DNA from: Pseudomonadota bacterium
GTDB taxonomy: Bacteria; Pseudomonadota; Alphaproteobacteria; Rhodospirillales; Magnetospirillaceae
Length of the DNA stretch: 16,362 bases
Direction: 5' to 3'
Assembly (NCBI GenBank): GCA_023458315.1
Contig: JAEXAH010000024.1
Span: 1-16,362 of the forward strand
Of this stretch, positions 8,579 to 14,630 are shown one piece after another. The first letter of the stretch is position 1, and each line of letters starts with the position of its first letter. Position numbers and translations under genes: made by a program. The notes beneath the pieces were generated by a model, which did not search any database, had not been told where the DNA came from, and saw nothing but the letters and a program-made list of their open reading frames with translations.

Positions 8579-8739
8579 GCCTCCCGCCTGGCCGCATCGG
8601 CCGCTTCCAATTCCTTAAGCATCAACTTTTGGGTATCCACCGCTTCTGCCAGGTCGCGCTCGATCTGGCCGACATCATCATCGTGGCTGAGAATCTCACC
8701 CAGATCGAAGCCCTTTCGGTGTTGACGGGCCTCTCCAGT
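8530..8739 (-). pseudogene. Reading-frame remnant, coiled-coil C-terminal fragment
   Basis: An open stretch of about 69 codons runs from after a TGA (8742–8740) to a TAA (8532–8530). It encodes a charged, helical, alanine-rich sequence (…DDDVGQIERDLAEAVDTQ…LMLKELEAADAARREAQG…) that looks like real protein with host-like codons. No ATG or ribosome site exists at its upstream end; only a GTG and an ATG deep inside are available. It overlaps the last 49 bp of the Sel1-like gene convergently. The likely reading is the 3' end of a gene truncated by past rearrangement. A chance ORF is the alternative. No family recognised. Confidence 0.35.
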
Positions 8740-8760
8740 TCAACGCGGGCGCCCCGTCAA
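8722..8760. terminator. Stem-loop followed by a T-rich stretch (possible terminator)
   Basis: A perfect 8-bp inverted repeat, TTGACGGG (8722–8729) and CCCGTCAA (8753–8760), has a 23-nt loop and is followed on the plus strand by a T-rich run (8766–8775). It could end plus-strand transcription from the Sel1-like gene. It also lies just left of the displaced tRNA 3' copy, where the tRNA's original terminator would be expected. The long loop makes this tentative. Confidence 0.3.
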
Positions 8761-8800
8761 TCACGTTTTGTTCTCTTGTGATGCGCCATCTTGAGGAAGT

Positions 8801-8854
8801 TGGTGCCCCAGGCCGGACTCGAACCAGCAAGCCTTGCGGTGGTCGATTTTGAGT
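8801..8854 (-). repeat. Displaced tRNA-Leu 3' half (att-like direct repeat, left)
   Basis: 54 bp matching 11460–11513 at 53 positions. The only difference is 8840 (T here, C at 11499), which would turn the base pair at the foot of the variable arm into an A·C mismatch, as expected for a copy no longer under selection. It contains the T-arm, the 3' acceptor strand and CCA, but no 5' half, so it cannot be a working tRNA. Confidence 0.88.
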
Positions 8855-9122
8855 AAAGAGCGCCTATGTAATAGGCTGAAATAACACGATAATTTTGCGT
8901 TCGTGAGGTCATGTGCGACAAATTGTGCTGTATGCCGCGAGGGGCGGGAACGTGTTGAACGGGCTTACGTCCTGTAAGCTCGCGCTTGACCGAGAACGAG
9001 ATTTGTTCTACTAAAGTTCCATCAACGCCATTCTTGCGCCCGGAGCCTGAAAACGGCTGCGGGCGTTGCCTTTCAAAGGCGGCCCCAACGCAAGCCCGTG
9101 CCTTGAGGTGCGGTGCTGCGGA
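8855..9122. other. Gene-poor, AT-richer DNA inside the insert's left end
   Basis: No supported gene here. It contains three small perfect or near-perfect inverted repeats: GCCTAT/ATAGGC (8862–8876, 3-nt loop), GCTTAC/GTAAGC (8963–8979, 5-nt loop) and the hairpin at 9037–9065. Together with the lower GC this could be what is left of the element's attachment-site arm region; that reading is inference. Confidence 0.45.
9037..9065. terminator. GC-rich hairpin downstream of the exported-protein gene
   Basis: The arms CGCCCG-g-AGCC (9037–9047) and GGCT-g-CGGGCG (9055–9065) pair except for one G·G mismatch, around the loop TGAAAAC. It lies about 60 nt beyond the minus-strand stop at 9123. No U-run follows on either strand, so it is not a canonical intrinsic terminator. 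Confidence 0.35.
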
Positions 9123-9710
9123 TCATCGGCCACGGGCGTAATAACACCACTGGCTCCAACCTTCGCCCCAGTAATCATCGGCAACGGTCTTCCTGGTCAG
9201 GCTTGGATGGCAATCCTTGTTGGTCTTCCAGAATTCGGCCAGTTCCGCATCGGTGAAGTTCCAGACGGCCTTATCGTGAGCGACATCGCCGTCGATGATG
9301 CAATAGTTCACCCCCATGGTGCTCATATCGGTGTGGCCACGGGGGCGGAACGACTTGCCTAGGGGGCGCAACGCCCAAAAGGAAACATTCATTTTTCCCG
9401 GTTTGAATTTTGGCAGTCGGACCAGCAGGACGACGTAATAGGGCGTCTCCTCGATCACCCGATAGCCCGTCTGGAACGTCTTACTGCGCTGGTAACTGAT
9501 GCGTCCGCCCTCATGGAAGGTCATGTTGCCAATATCCTGGAGCGCCCCGTCGTTGCATTGGGGCATCCAGATGTCCTGAAAGGCCTTCATTCCGGCCCGA
9601 CCGGGGATTTCCGGCCATTCCGCGTCACCCGGCAGGGTTTCCAGATAGGCCCAGGCCGGTTGAACGGCGGTGAGTGCAAATGCCACCAGAAATACCGCGA
9701 ACAACCGCAT
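9123..9710 (-). CDS. Exported four-cysteine protein of unknown family
   Basis: 195 residues with a Sec signal peptide (MRLFAVFLVAFALTAVQPAWA, probable cleavage after A21). The mature part is rich in aromatic residues and has four cysteines (C52, C137, C167, C189), enough for two disulfides. No family recognised. The start is the second of two close ATGs (9716 and 9710), because GGAGG (9717–9721) abuts the first but is spaced 6 nt from the second. It is divergent from the lysozyme-like gene with only 30 bp between starts, inside the same tRNA-bounded insert. That context suggests a linked role, for example protecting the periplasm from the enzyme, but nothing in the sequence proves it. The frame stays open far upstream, antisense to the neighbour; that part is not coding. 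Confidence 0.72.
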   Translation of the reverse strand: MRLFAVFLVAFALTAVQPAWAYLETLPGDAEWPEIPGRAGMKAFQDIWMPQCNDGALQDIGNMTFHEGGRISYQRSKTFQTGYRVIEETPYYVVLLVRLPKFKPGKMNVSFWALRPLGKSFRPRGHTDMSTMGVNYCIIDGDVAHDKAVWNFTDAELAEFWKTNKDCHPSLTRKTVADDYWGEGWSQWCYYARGR

Positions 9711-9716
9711 CTTCAT

Positions 9717-9734
9717 CCTCCACACCCTTAGGAG
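9717..9734. promoter_or_regulatory. Back-to-back ribosome sites of the divergent pair
   Basis: GGAGG on the minus strand (9721–9717) serves the exported protein and decides its start at 9710. AGGAG on the plus strand (9730–9734), 6 nt before the ATG at 9741, serves the lysozyme-like gene. With 30 bp between starts, the promoters must lie within the opposite genes. Confidence 0.7.
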
Positions 9735-9740
9735 ATTTCC

Positions 9741-11420
9741 ATGGATGATACCTTGAAACAACGCATCCGCGCCCATTTGAAAGAAAATGAGGGCGTGAAA
9801 GAGCAGCCCTACCGGGATACCAACGAGCATCTGATCGTTGGCGTCGGCCTTAACGTCAGCCGGAAAGATGATTTTGTTGCCCTGAAATTCCAAATCAAAG
9901 ATGCCAAGACCGGCGCGATGCGTGATGCCACGGAACAGGAAAAAGGTGCCGAATTTGACCGTTTGAGCAAAATATCCAGGAAAGACATGAAGAAGGGCGA
10001 AAGTGGATTCACCCTGCCGAAAATCGAGATCGACGCCAAACTCGACGAGAAGATCGCCGAGCACGAGGCTGGCGTAAAGCGTGAGATCGGTGAGGCCGAT
10101 TGGAACAAACTGACCGATGGTCAGAAGACCGCCGTGCTCGACGTCCGTTACGCCAATAAGGAGGGACTCAACAAGTTCCCCAAGCTGAAAGAGGCGATCA
10201 AGAACGGCGATGCCCGCGAAATGGCCAACCAGTCGGATTTCCATGGTGGAGAGATCAAGGGGACCGAGTACCAGCATCGCAATTTCGACCGCCTGCGTCG
10301 CAACAAGGCGGCGATGCAGGATCTGGACCCTGAAAGCGACGAAGCCTATCGCCAAGTGGCCGATTCCTATCCCGACCACCCTCAACTGCCACCACAATAC
10401 AAGGAACACCGTGACTTGTCGGTGCTGCGCCCGGAACCGCGTCCGCAGGATGTGGCGGATCAGGGTGGGGCGGCGCCACAGCCGGAACCTCAGCCCCAAC
10501 CGCAACCCCAGTCCGCCCCGGAGCCGGAACAAAAGCAGTCCGAGGCGCCCGCGGATTCCCGTGTTGCCGCCATGACAGCCATGGCCGCCGCACCCGTTGC
10601 CAATCCCGGACGCTCGGCGTTGCTGAAGTCGGTGGAGAAGCTGACCGAGGGCGAGATGAAGGACATGATCGCCTCGGCCCAGAGCGATTATCGCGGCTGG
10701 CGTTCGGGTGATCCGTTGAAGATTCACACCTATCAGCGGGTGGAAGACTGGCATCTGGCCAATTACGGCGACGGCCCCCAGGCCAATGACGGCGGCAAGC
10801 CCATCGAGCCGCCGCCCATCCGCGCCATTCCGCGCCAGCCCAGCCCGCATACCACGCCCCAGGGCGAGGATTTGTGGCAGGCCACCGCCCGTCTTGGTGG
10901 CAAGCTGGCCGCCGTTGCCGGAACGGACGGCTATGCCCAGGCGGTGCAGGGATTGCAGCGGGGTCTCAACATGCTGAACGACGCCAACCCGCTGCCCGCG
11001 CGTTCCGCCGCCTATGGTCCCTATGCCAAGCTGGGTCCGGTGGACGAGGACGGCCAATATGGCCCGCAGACCGATTTCGCCCTCAAGCACGCCACCGCCC
11101 GGCTGGGTCCGGCCAAGGTCGAGGACGGTCTTGCCCTGGGCCGTTTCAACACCTTCGCCCGCGCCGCGCAAGCCAGCGGCAACGTCGATGGGCTGGAGGA
11201 CAAGACCCACGCCATCTTCGGGCCGTTGCTGCGCCAGGACGACCAAGCCCCCAAGGTGGAAGGCGGAGCGTTGCAGACGGCGCTCAACGGCTTCGGTCAA
11301 AACCTCAAGGTGGACAATTGGATCGGCCCCAAGACCACCCAAGCTTTCGCCGACGTGCTGAAGGACCAGGACAGCGACACGCTGACGCGCTCGGTGGGCC
11401 GGGAACTGGGGATGTTGTGA
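9741..11420 (+). CDS. Lysozyme-like (GH24-type) protein with peptidoglycan-binding-like repeats
   Basis: 559 residues. Residues about 5–200 resemble T4-type GH24 lysozymes. ENEG (E17) and YRDT (D26) keep the 9-residue spacing of T4 E11 and D20, followed by VGVG. LTDGQKTAVLDVRYANKEGLNKFPKLKEAI-type sequence (about 125–154) matches the C-terminal lobe. The position of T4 Thr26 is Ile32, so one catalytic-site residue differs. A Pro/Gln/Glu linker (about 243–270) leads to a helical part (about 290–355) and two segments that look like peptidoglycan-binding repeats (LQRGLN…DGQYGPQTDFAL, 405–448; LQTALNG…DNWIGPKTTQAF, 511–536). There is no signal peptide or membrane segment, so export would need a phage holin, a secretion system or lysis; none is nearby. 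GC rises from the lysozyme part to the C-terminal part, suggesting a mosaic. A cell-wall role is likely; activity is unproven. Confidence 0.78.
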   Translation: MDDTLKQRIRAHLKENEGVKEQPYRDTNEHLIVGVGLNVSRKDDFVALKFQIKDAKTGAMRDATEQEKGAEFDRLSKISRKDMKKGESGFTLPKIEIDAKLDEKIAEHEAGVKREIGEADWNKLTDGQKTAVLDVRYANKEGLNKFPKLKEAIKNGDAREMANQSDFHGGEIKGTEYQHRNFDRLRRNKAAMQDLDPESDEAYRQVADSYPDHPQLPPQYKEHRDLSVLRPEPRPQDVADQGGAAPQPEPQPQPQPQSAPEPEQKQSEAPADSRVAAMTAMAAAPVANPGRSALLKSVEKLTEGEMKDMIASAQSDYRGWRSGDPLKIHTYQRVEDWHLANYGDGPQANDGGKPIEPPPIRAIPRQPSPHTTPQGEDLWQATARLGGKLAAVAGTDGYAQAVQGLQRGLNMLNDANPLPARSAAYGPYAKLGPVDEDGQYGPQTDFALKHATARLGPAKVEDGLALGRFNTFARAAQASGNVDGLEDKTHAIFGPLLRQDDQAPKVEGGALQTALNGFGQNLKVDNWIGPKTTQAFADVLKDQDSDTLTRSVGRELGML

Positions 11421-11431
11421 GGATCGTCGGC

Positions 11432-11456
11432 GGATGGGGAGAAATCTTCCCCATCC
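11432..11456. terminator. Perfect 9-bp hairpin between the lysozyme-like gene and the tRNA
   Basis: GGATGGGGA (11432–11440) and TCCCCATCC (11448–11456) flank a 7-nt loop. It sits 11 nt after the plus-strand stop and 3 nt beyond the tRNA 3' end, so it could end transcription from both sides. No U-run follows on either strand. Confidence 0.55.
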
Positions 11457-11459
11457 CGA

Positions 11460-11513
11460 TGGTGCCCCAGGCCGGACTCGAACCAGCAAGCCTTGCGGCG
11501 GTCGATTTTGAGT
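11460..11513 (-). repeat. tRNA-Leu 3' half (att-like direct repeat, right)
   Basis: The copy within the intact tRNA, running from the 5' edge of the anticodon loop (11513) to the encoded CCA (11460). Similarity to 8801–8854 stops sharply at both ends: bases 11459 and 11514 differ from 8800 and 8855. In the usual integration model this half was brought in by the element. Confidence 0.88.
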
Positions 11514-11544
11514 CGACTGCGTCTACCAATTCCGCCACTGGGGC
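11460..11544 (-). tRNA. tRNA-Leu(CAA)
   Basis: 85 nt including an encoded CCA. The acceptor stem is GCCCCAG with CTGGGGC, discriminator A. The D-arm sequence is TGGCGGAATTGGTAGACGC. The anticodon stem GTCGA/TCGAC encloses the loop CTCAAAA with anticodon CAA, reading UUG. A variable arm GCC-GCAA-GGC marks a class II tRNA, and the T-arm is GCTGG-TTCGAGT-CCGGC. The overall pattern closely follows bacterial tRNA-Leu(CAA). It is the integration target of the adjacent insert. Confidence 0.96.
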
Positions 11545-11564
11545 ACCGTGGGATTGGTCGGGGG

Positions 11565-11592
11565 ATCATAGCCAAGGAAACGGCCGGGTCAA
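11565..11592 (-). promoter_or_regulatory. Sigma-70-type promoter of tRNA-Leu
   Basis: TTGACC (11592–11587) and TATGAT (11570–11565) are 16 bp apart on the minus strand. Initiation about 7 nt downstream would leave a leader of roughly 14 nt before the mature tRNA. The −35 element lies in the loop and 3' arm of the upstream gene's terminator. Confidence 0.75.
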
Positions 11593-11607
11593 TGGGAAAA
11601 CCCGGCC
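11582..11607 (-). terminator. Intrinsic terminator of the panB–panC–permease run
   Basis: On the minus strand GGCCGGGT (11607–11600) and ACCCGGCC (11589–11582) form a perfect 8-bp stem with a 10-nt loop, followed by GTTTCCTT. It begins 13 nt after the permease stop. It shares bases with the tRNA promoter's −35. Confidence 0.72.
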
Positions 11608-11620
11608 TATTTGCCCGCCA

Positions 11621-12913
11621 TCAGCCTAAAAGGGCGTATTTCAGGATGAAGGCGGCGGCCAGCAGGGCGACGGTCAGGCTGATGTCGCGCACCCGCCCGG
11701 CCAGCAGCTTGATGCCGACGAAGCAGATGAAGCCGAAGCTGATGCCGTGGGCGATGGAAAAGGTCAGCGGCATGGCCAGGGCGGTGACGACCGCCGGGAC
11801 CGCCTCGGTCATGTCGTCCCAATGGATGTCGGCCAGGCCGCGGGCCATCAGGCAGGCGACGAACAGCAGCGCCGGGGCGGTGGCATAGACCGGGATGGCG
11901 CTTGCCAACGGCGCGAAAGCCAGGGCCAGCAGGAACAGCACCGCCACCACCACCGCCGTCAGGCCGGTGCGGCCGCCCGCCTTGATGCCCGCCGCGCTTT
12001 CGATGTAGCTGACGGTGGTCGAGGTTCCCAGGACACCCGAGGCCATGGCCGCCGCCGAATCGGCCACCAACGCCCGGCCGATGCGCGGCAGGCGGCCGTC
12101 CTTGTCCAGCAGCCCGGCGCGGTGGGCAACGCCGATCAGGGCGCCCGCATTGTCGAACAGATCGACGAACAGAAAGGCGAAAACGATGGACACCAGCCCC
12201 AGATGCAGGGCGCCCGCCACGTCCATCTGCATGAAGGTCGGGGCCAGAGACGGCGGCGCCGAGACGATGCCGGTGAACGGCGTCACCCCCAGGGCCATGC
12301 CGGTGGCGGTGGTGCCCAGGATGGCGATCAGGATGGCGCCCGGGACCTTGCGCGCGTCCAGCGCCACCATGGCGATGAAGCCGCCGGTGGCCAGCAGCGC
12401 CGGAAGTTGCGTGACGTCGCCCAGCGTCACCAGGGTCGCCTTGTGCGCGGTGATCAGCCCGGCGTTCTTCAGGGCGATGATGCCCAGGAACAGACCGATC
12501 CCGGCCGCGATCGCCAGTTTCAGCGAATGCGGGATGGCGTTGATGATCGCCTCGCGCACGCGCGTCACCGCCAGAACCAGGAACAGCACGCCCGAGATGA
12601 AGACCGCGCCCAGTGCCACCTGCCAGCTCAGGCCCATGCCCAACACCACCGAATAGGTGAAATAGGCGTTCAACCCCATGCCCGGCGCCAAGGCGATGGG
12701 ATAATTGGCCCACACCCCCATGATCGTCGAGCCCAGGGCGGCGACGACGCAGGTGGCGACGAACACCGCGCCCTTGTCCATCCCCGCATCGGCCAGAATG
12801 GCCGGGTTGACGAAGATGATGTAGGCCATGGTCAGGAAGGTGGTGACACCCGCCAGGATTTCGGTGCCGATGGTGGTGTTGTGGGCTTTCAGGCCGAACA
12901 GGCGTTCAAGCAT
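11621..12913 (-). CDS. NCS2-family purine permease (AzgA/PurP type)
   Basis: 430 residues, strongly hydrophobic, about a dozen membrane segments. It matches the AzgA/adenine–guanine–hypoxanthine branch of NCS2 transporters: MLERLFGLKAHNTTIGTEILAGVTTF-like start, ALAPGMGLNAYFTY (75–88), DLFDNAGALIG (251–261) and GTSTTVSYIESAAGI (296–310). The family imports purine bases with protons across the inner membrane; which base is not decidable. The ATG at 12913 is 6 nt after the panC TGA, with a GAGG ribosome site overlapping that stop, so it is probably the third gene of the pan operon. A clear terminator follows. Confidence 0.92.
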   Translation of the reverse strand: MLERLFGLKAHNTTIGTEILAGVTTFLTMAYIIFVNPAILADAGMDKGAVFVATCVVAALGSTIMGVWANYPIALAPGMGLNAYFTYSVVLGMGLSWQVALGAVFISGVLFLVLAVTRVREAIINAIPHSLKLAIAAGIGLFLGIIALKNAGLITAHKATLVTLGDVTQLPALLATGGFIAMVALDARKVPGAILIAILGTTATGMALGVTPFTGIVSAPPSLAPTFMQMDVAGALHLGLVSIVFAFLFVDLFDNAGALIGVAHRAGLLDKDGRLPRIGRALVADSAAAMASGVLGTSTTVSYIESAAGIKAGGRTGLTAVVVAVLFLLALAFAPLASAIPVYATAPALLFVACLMARGLADIHWDDMTEAVPAVVTALAMPLTFSIAHGISFGFICFVGIKLLAGRVRDISLTVALLAAAFILKYALLG

Positions 12914-12919
12914 GCTGCC

Positions 12920-13780
12920 TCAGGGCTCGATGCCGATATTGTCGATCAGGCGGGTGGTGCCCAGCCGGGCGGCGGCCAGAACGCGGGCCGGGCGGGCCAG
13001 CGTCTCCACCGGGCTCATGTCCTCGGCGTCGCGCACCTCGATGTAATCGACGCTGGCGAACCCGGCGGCGATGACGTCGGCGGCGGCGCGGTGGCACAGC
13101 TCGGCCGGGGACTTGCCCGCGCGCACGCCCTCGGCCACCGCTTGCAGGGCACGATGCAAGGCGGGGGCGATGTCGCGGTCCTGCGGCGTCAGATAGGCGT
13201 TGCGCGACGACAGCGCCAGCCCGTCGGCCTCGCGCACCGTCGGCACGCCCTGAATCTGGACCGGCAGGTCCAGGTCGCGGGCCATGCGGCGGATCACCGC
13301 CAGTTGCTGCCAGTCCTTCTCGCCGAACAGCGCGATGTCGGGCTGGCATTGCAGCAACAGCTTGCTGACCACGGTGGCGACGCCGTCGAAATGGCCGGGG
13401 CGGCAAACGCCCTCCAGCGGCGCCGACACGCCCTTGACGCTGACCGTGGTGGCGAAGCCGTCGGGGTACATTTCCTCGACCTTGGGCGCGAACAGCAGGT
13501 GGCAGCCGACGCCGTCCAGGGACTCGGCATCCTTGGCCTCCTGGCGCGGATAACGGGACAGATCCTCGTTGGGGCCGAACTGGGTGGGGTTGACGAACAC
13601 CGACGCCACCACCCGGTCGGCCTGTTCCAGCGCGGTCCGCACCAGGGTCAGGTGGCCGTCATGCAGGGCGCCCATGGTCGGCACCATGGCGACGCTCAGG
13701 CCCTGGTCGCGCCAATACTTGACTCGTGCGCGCAGTTCAGCGACCTGGCGGACGATATCGAGGGTAGCGGTTCCGGTCAT
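12920..13780 (-). CDS. panC: Pantothenate synthetase (pantoate–beta-alanine ligase)
   Basis: Joins pantoate and beta-alanine using ATP (with AMP and diphosphate release) to give pantothenate, the coenzyme A precursor. It is a cytoplasmic homodimer. 286 residues, normal length. Visible motifs: PTMGALHDGH (34–43, the HIGH-type nucleotide site), FVNPTQF (62–68), CRPGHFDGVATVV (126–138), FGEKD (152–156) and LSSRN (190–194, KMSKS-like). The frame is open for 20 codons upstream, but the ATG at 13780 is chosen: AAGGA overlaps the panB TAA about 8 nt before it, and the preceding residues are the panB end read out of frame. Ten nt separate it from panB. Confidence 0.96.
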   Translation of the reverse strand: MTGTATLDIVRQVAELRARVKYWRDQGLSVAMVPTMGALHDGHLTLVRTALEQADRVVASVFVNPTQFGPNEDLSRYPRQEAKDAESLDGVGCHLLFAPKVEEMYPDGFATTVSVKGVSAPLEGVCRPGHFDGVATVVSKLLLQCQPDIALFGEKDWQQLAVIRRMARDLDLPVQIQGVPTVREADGLALSSRNAYLTPQDRDIAPALHRALQAVAEGVRAGKSPAELCHRAAADVIAAGFASVDYIEVRDAEDMSPVETLARPARVLAAARLGTTRLIDNIGIEP

Positions 13781-13790
13781 GGCAAGGTCC

Positions 13791-14618
13791 TTACTTTTGC
13801 TTGGGCACGCCGAAGCAATGCGCGGGGCCGGGGAAGGCACGGGCCTTGACCTCGGCGGCGTAATCGGCGACGGCCTGGGAAATCAGCGGCGACAGGTCGG
13901 CATAGCGCTTGACGAATTTCGGGGTGAAATCGTTGAACAGCCCCAGCAGATCCTCGGACACCAGCACCTGGCCGTCGCAGGCGGCCGAGGCGCCGATGCC
14001 GATGGTCGGGATCTCGATCTCGGCGGTCAGGGCGCGGGCCACCGGCTCGACCGTGCCTTCCACCACCACGGCGAAGGCGCCGGCATCGGCCACGGCGCGG
14101 GCGTCGATGCGGATGGCGGCGGCTTCCTCGTCGTTGCGGCCATGGGCGCGGAAGCCGCCCGCCGTGTTCACCGCCTGCGGCATCAGGCCGATATGGGCCA
14201 TCACCGGCACGCCGCGCGTGGTCAGGAAATGGATGGTGTCGGCCATCTCGCGGCCGCCTTCCAGCTTGACGGCGGCGCAGCCGGTTTCGGCCATGATGCG
14301 GGCGGCGTTGCGGAACGCCTGTTCCCGGCTTTCCTGGTAGCTGGCGAAGGGCATGTCCACCACCACCATGGAATGGGCCGAGCCGCGCATCACCGCCTTG
14401 CCATGATTGATCATCATGTCGACGCTGACGCCCAGGGTGGAATCCATGCCGTACAGCACCATGCCGAGCGAATCGCCCACCAGCAGGATGTCGCAATGGG
14501 GGTCCAGCAGCCGCGCCATGGGCGTGGAATAGGCGGTCAGCACCACCACCGGGTCGCCGCCCTTGCGGGCGCGGATGTCACGGGTGGTCAGGCGCTTGGT
14601 GCGGATTTCGGTGCTCAA
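13791..14618 (-). CDS. panB: 3-methyl-2-oxobutanoate hydroxymethyltransferase
   Basis: Transfers a hydroxymethyl group from methylene-tetrahydrofolate to alpha-ketoisovalerate, making ketopantoate, the first committed step to pantothenate. 275 residues, normal for the family. DILLVGDSLGMVLYG (43–57) and VVVDMPF (85–91) carry the metal-binding aspartates. VKLEGG (117–122), HIGLMPQ (142–148), VVVEG (184–188, catalytic Glu187) and IPTIGIGA (203–210) are also present. The start is a TTG: no ATG or GTG precedes VVVLTAY in a suitable place, and a ribosome site sits 6 nt upstream. The frame continues upstream into fnr but is not coding there. It begins 98 nt after fnr. Confidence 0.95.
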   Translation of the reverse strand: MSTEIRTKRLTTRDIRARKGGDPVVVLTAYSTPMARLLDPHCDILLVGDSLGMVLYGMDSTLGVSVDMMINHGKAVMRGSAHSMVVVDMPFASYQESREQAFRNAARIMAETGCAAVKLEGGREMADTIHFLTTRGVPVMAHIGLMPQAVNTAGGFRAHGRNDEEAAAIRIDARAVADAGAFAVVVEGTVEPVARALTAEIEIPTIGIGASAACDGQVLVSEDLLGLFNDFTPKFVKRYADLSPLISQAVADYAAEVKARAFPGPAHCFGVPKQK

Positions 14619-14624
14619 GGGCGG

Positions 14625-14630
14625 CTCCCT
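14625..14630 (-). promoter_or_regulatory. Ribosome site that fixes the TTG start of panB
   Basis: AGGGAG on the minus strand, 6 nt before TTG at 14618. It is the only well-placed site near the N-terminus expected from PanB homologues. Confidence 0.7.

Larger units (their letters stand above)
8801..11513. mobile_element. Small integrase-less genomic insert at tRNA-Leu(CAA)
   Basis: Two 54-bp direct copies of the tRNA-Leu 3' half bound this segment, 2,659 bp apart. The geometry is that of tyrosine-recombinase integration at a tRNA gene. The complete tRNA sits at one end (11460–11544, minus strand), the insert lies on its 3' side, and the displaced old 3' half is at the far end. The repeat begins in the anticodon loop and ends at the encoded CCA, as in elements that cross over in the anticodon loop. 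Inside are a lysozyme-like gene and a divergent exported protein, plus AT-richer DNA next to the left repeat. By eye count, rows 8881–8940 and 9961–10020 are 45% and 47% GC, against 68% for row 11101–11160. No integrase, excisionase or replication gene is visible, so it is either a deletion remnant or an element mobilised in trans. Confidence 0.72.

Noticed and set aside
8757..8912. Minus-strand 51-codon ORF containing KSTTARLAGSSPAWG
   Set aside because: This is the standard peptide obtained by translating a tRNA 3' half; it is the orphan tRNA fragment read as protein.
8991..9011. GAAC-N7-GTTC as a possible LexA box
   Set aside because: Alphaproteobacterial LexA sites are direct GTTC-N7-GTTC; this is an inverted arrangement, with no SOS gene next to it.
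9711..11489. Long minus-strand open frame antisense to the lysozyme-like gene, continuous with the exported protein
   Set aside because: The real gene starts at 9710 with signal peptide and ribosome site; the upstream part mirrors codon bias of the plus-strand gene and has no recognisable domain.
11305..11538. Minus-strand ORF beginning MAELVDAVDSKSTAARLAG
   Set aside because: Translation of the tRNA-Leu gene itself, a common false protein.
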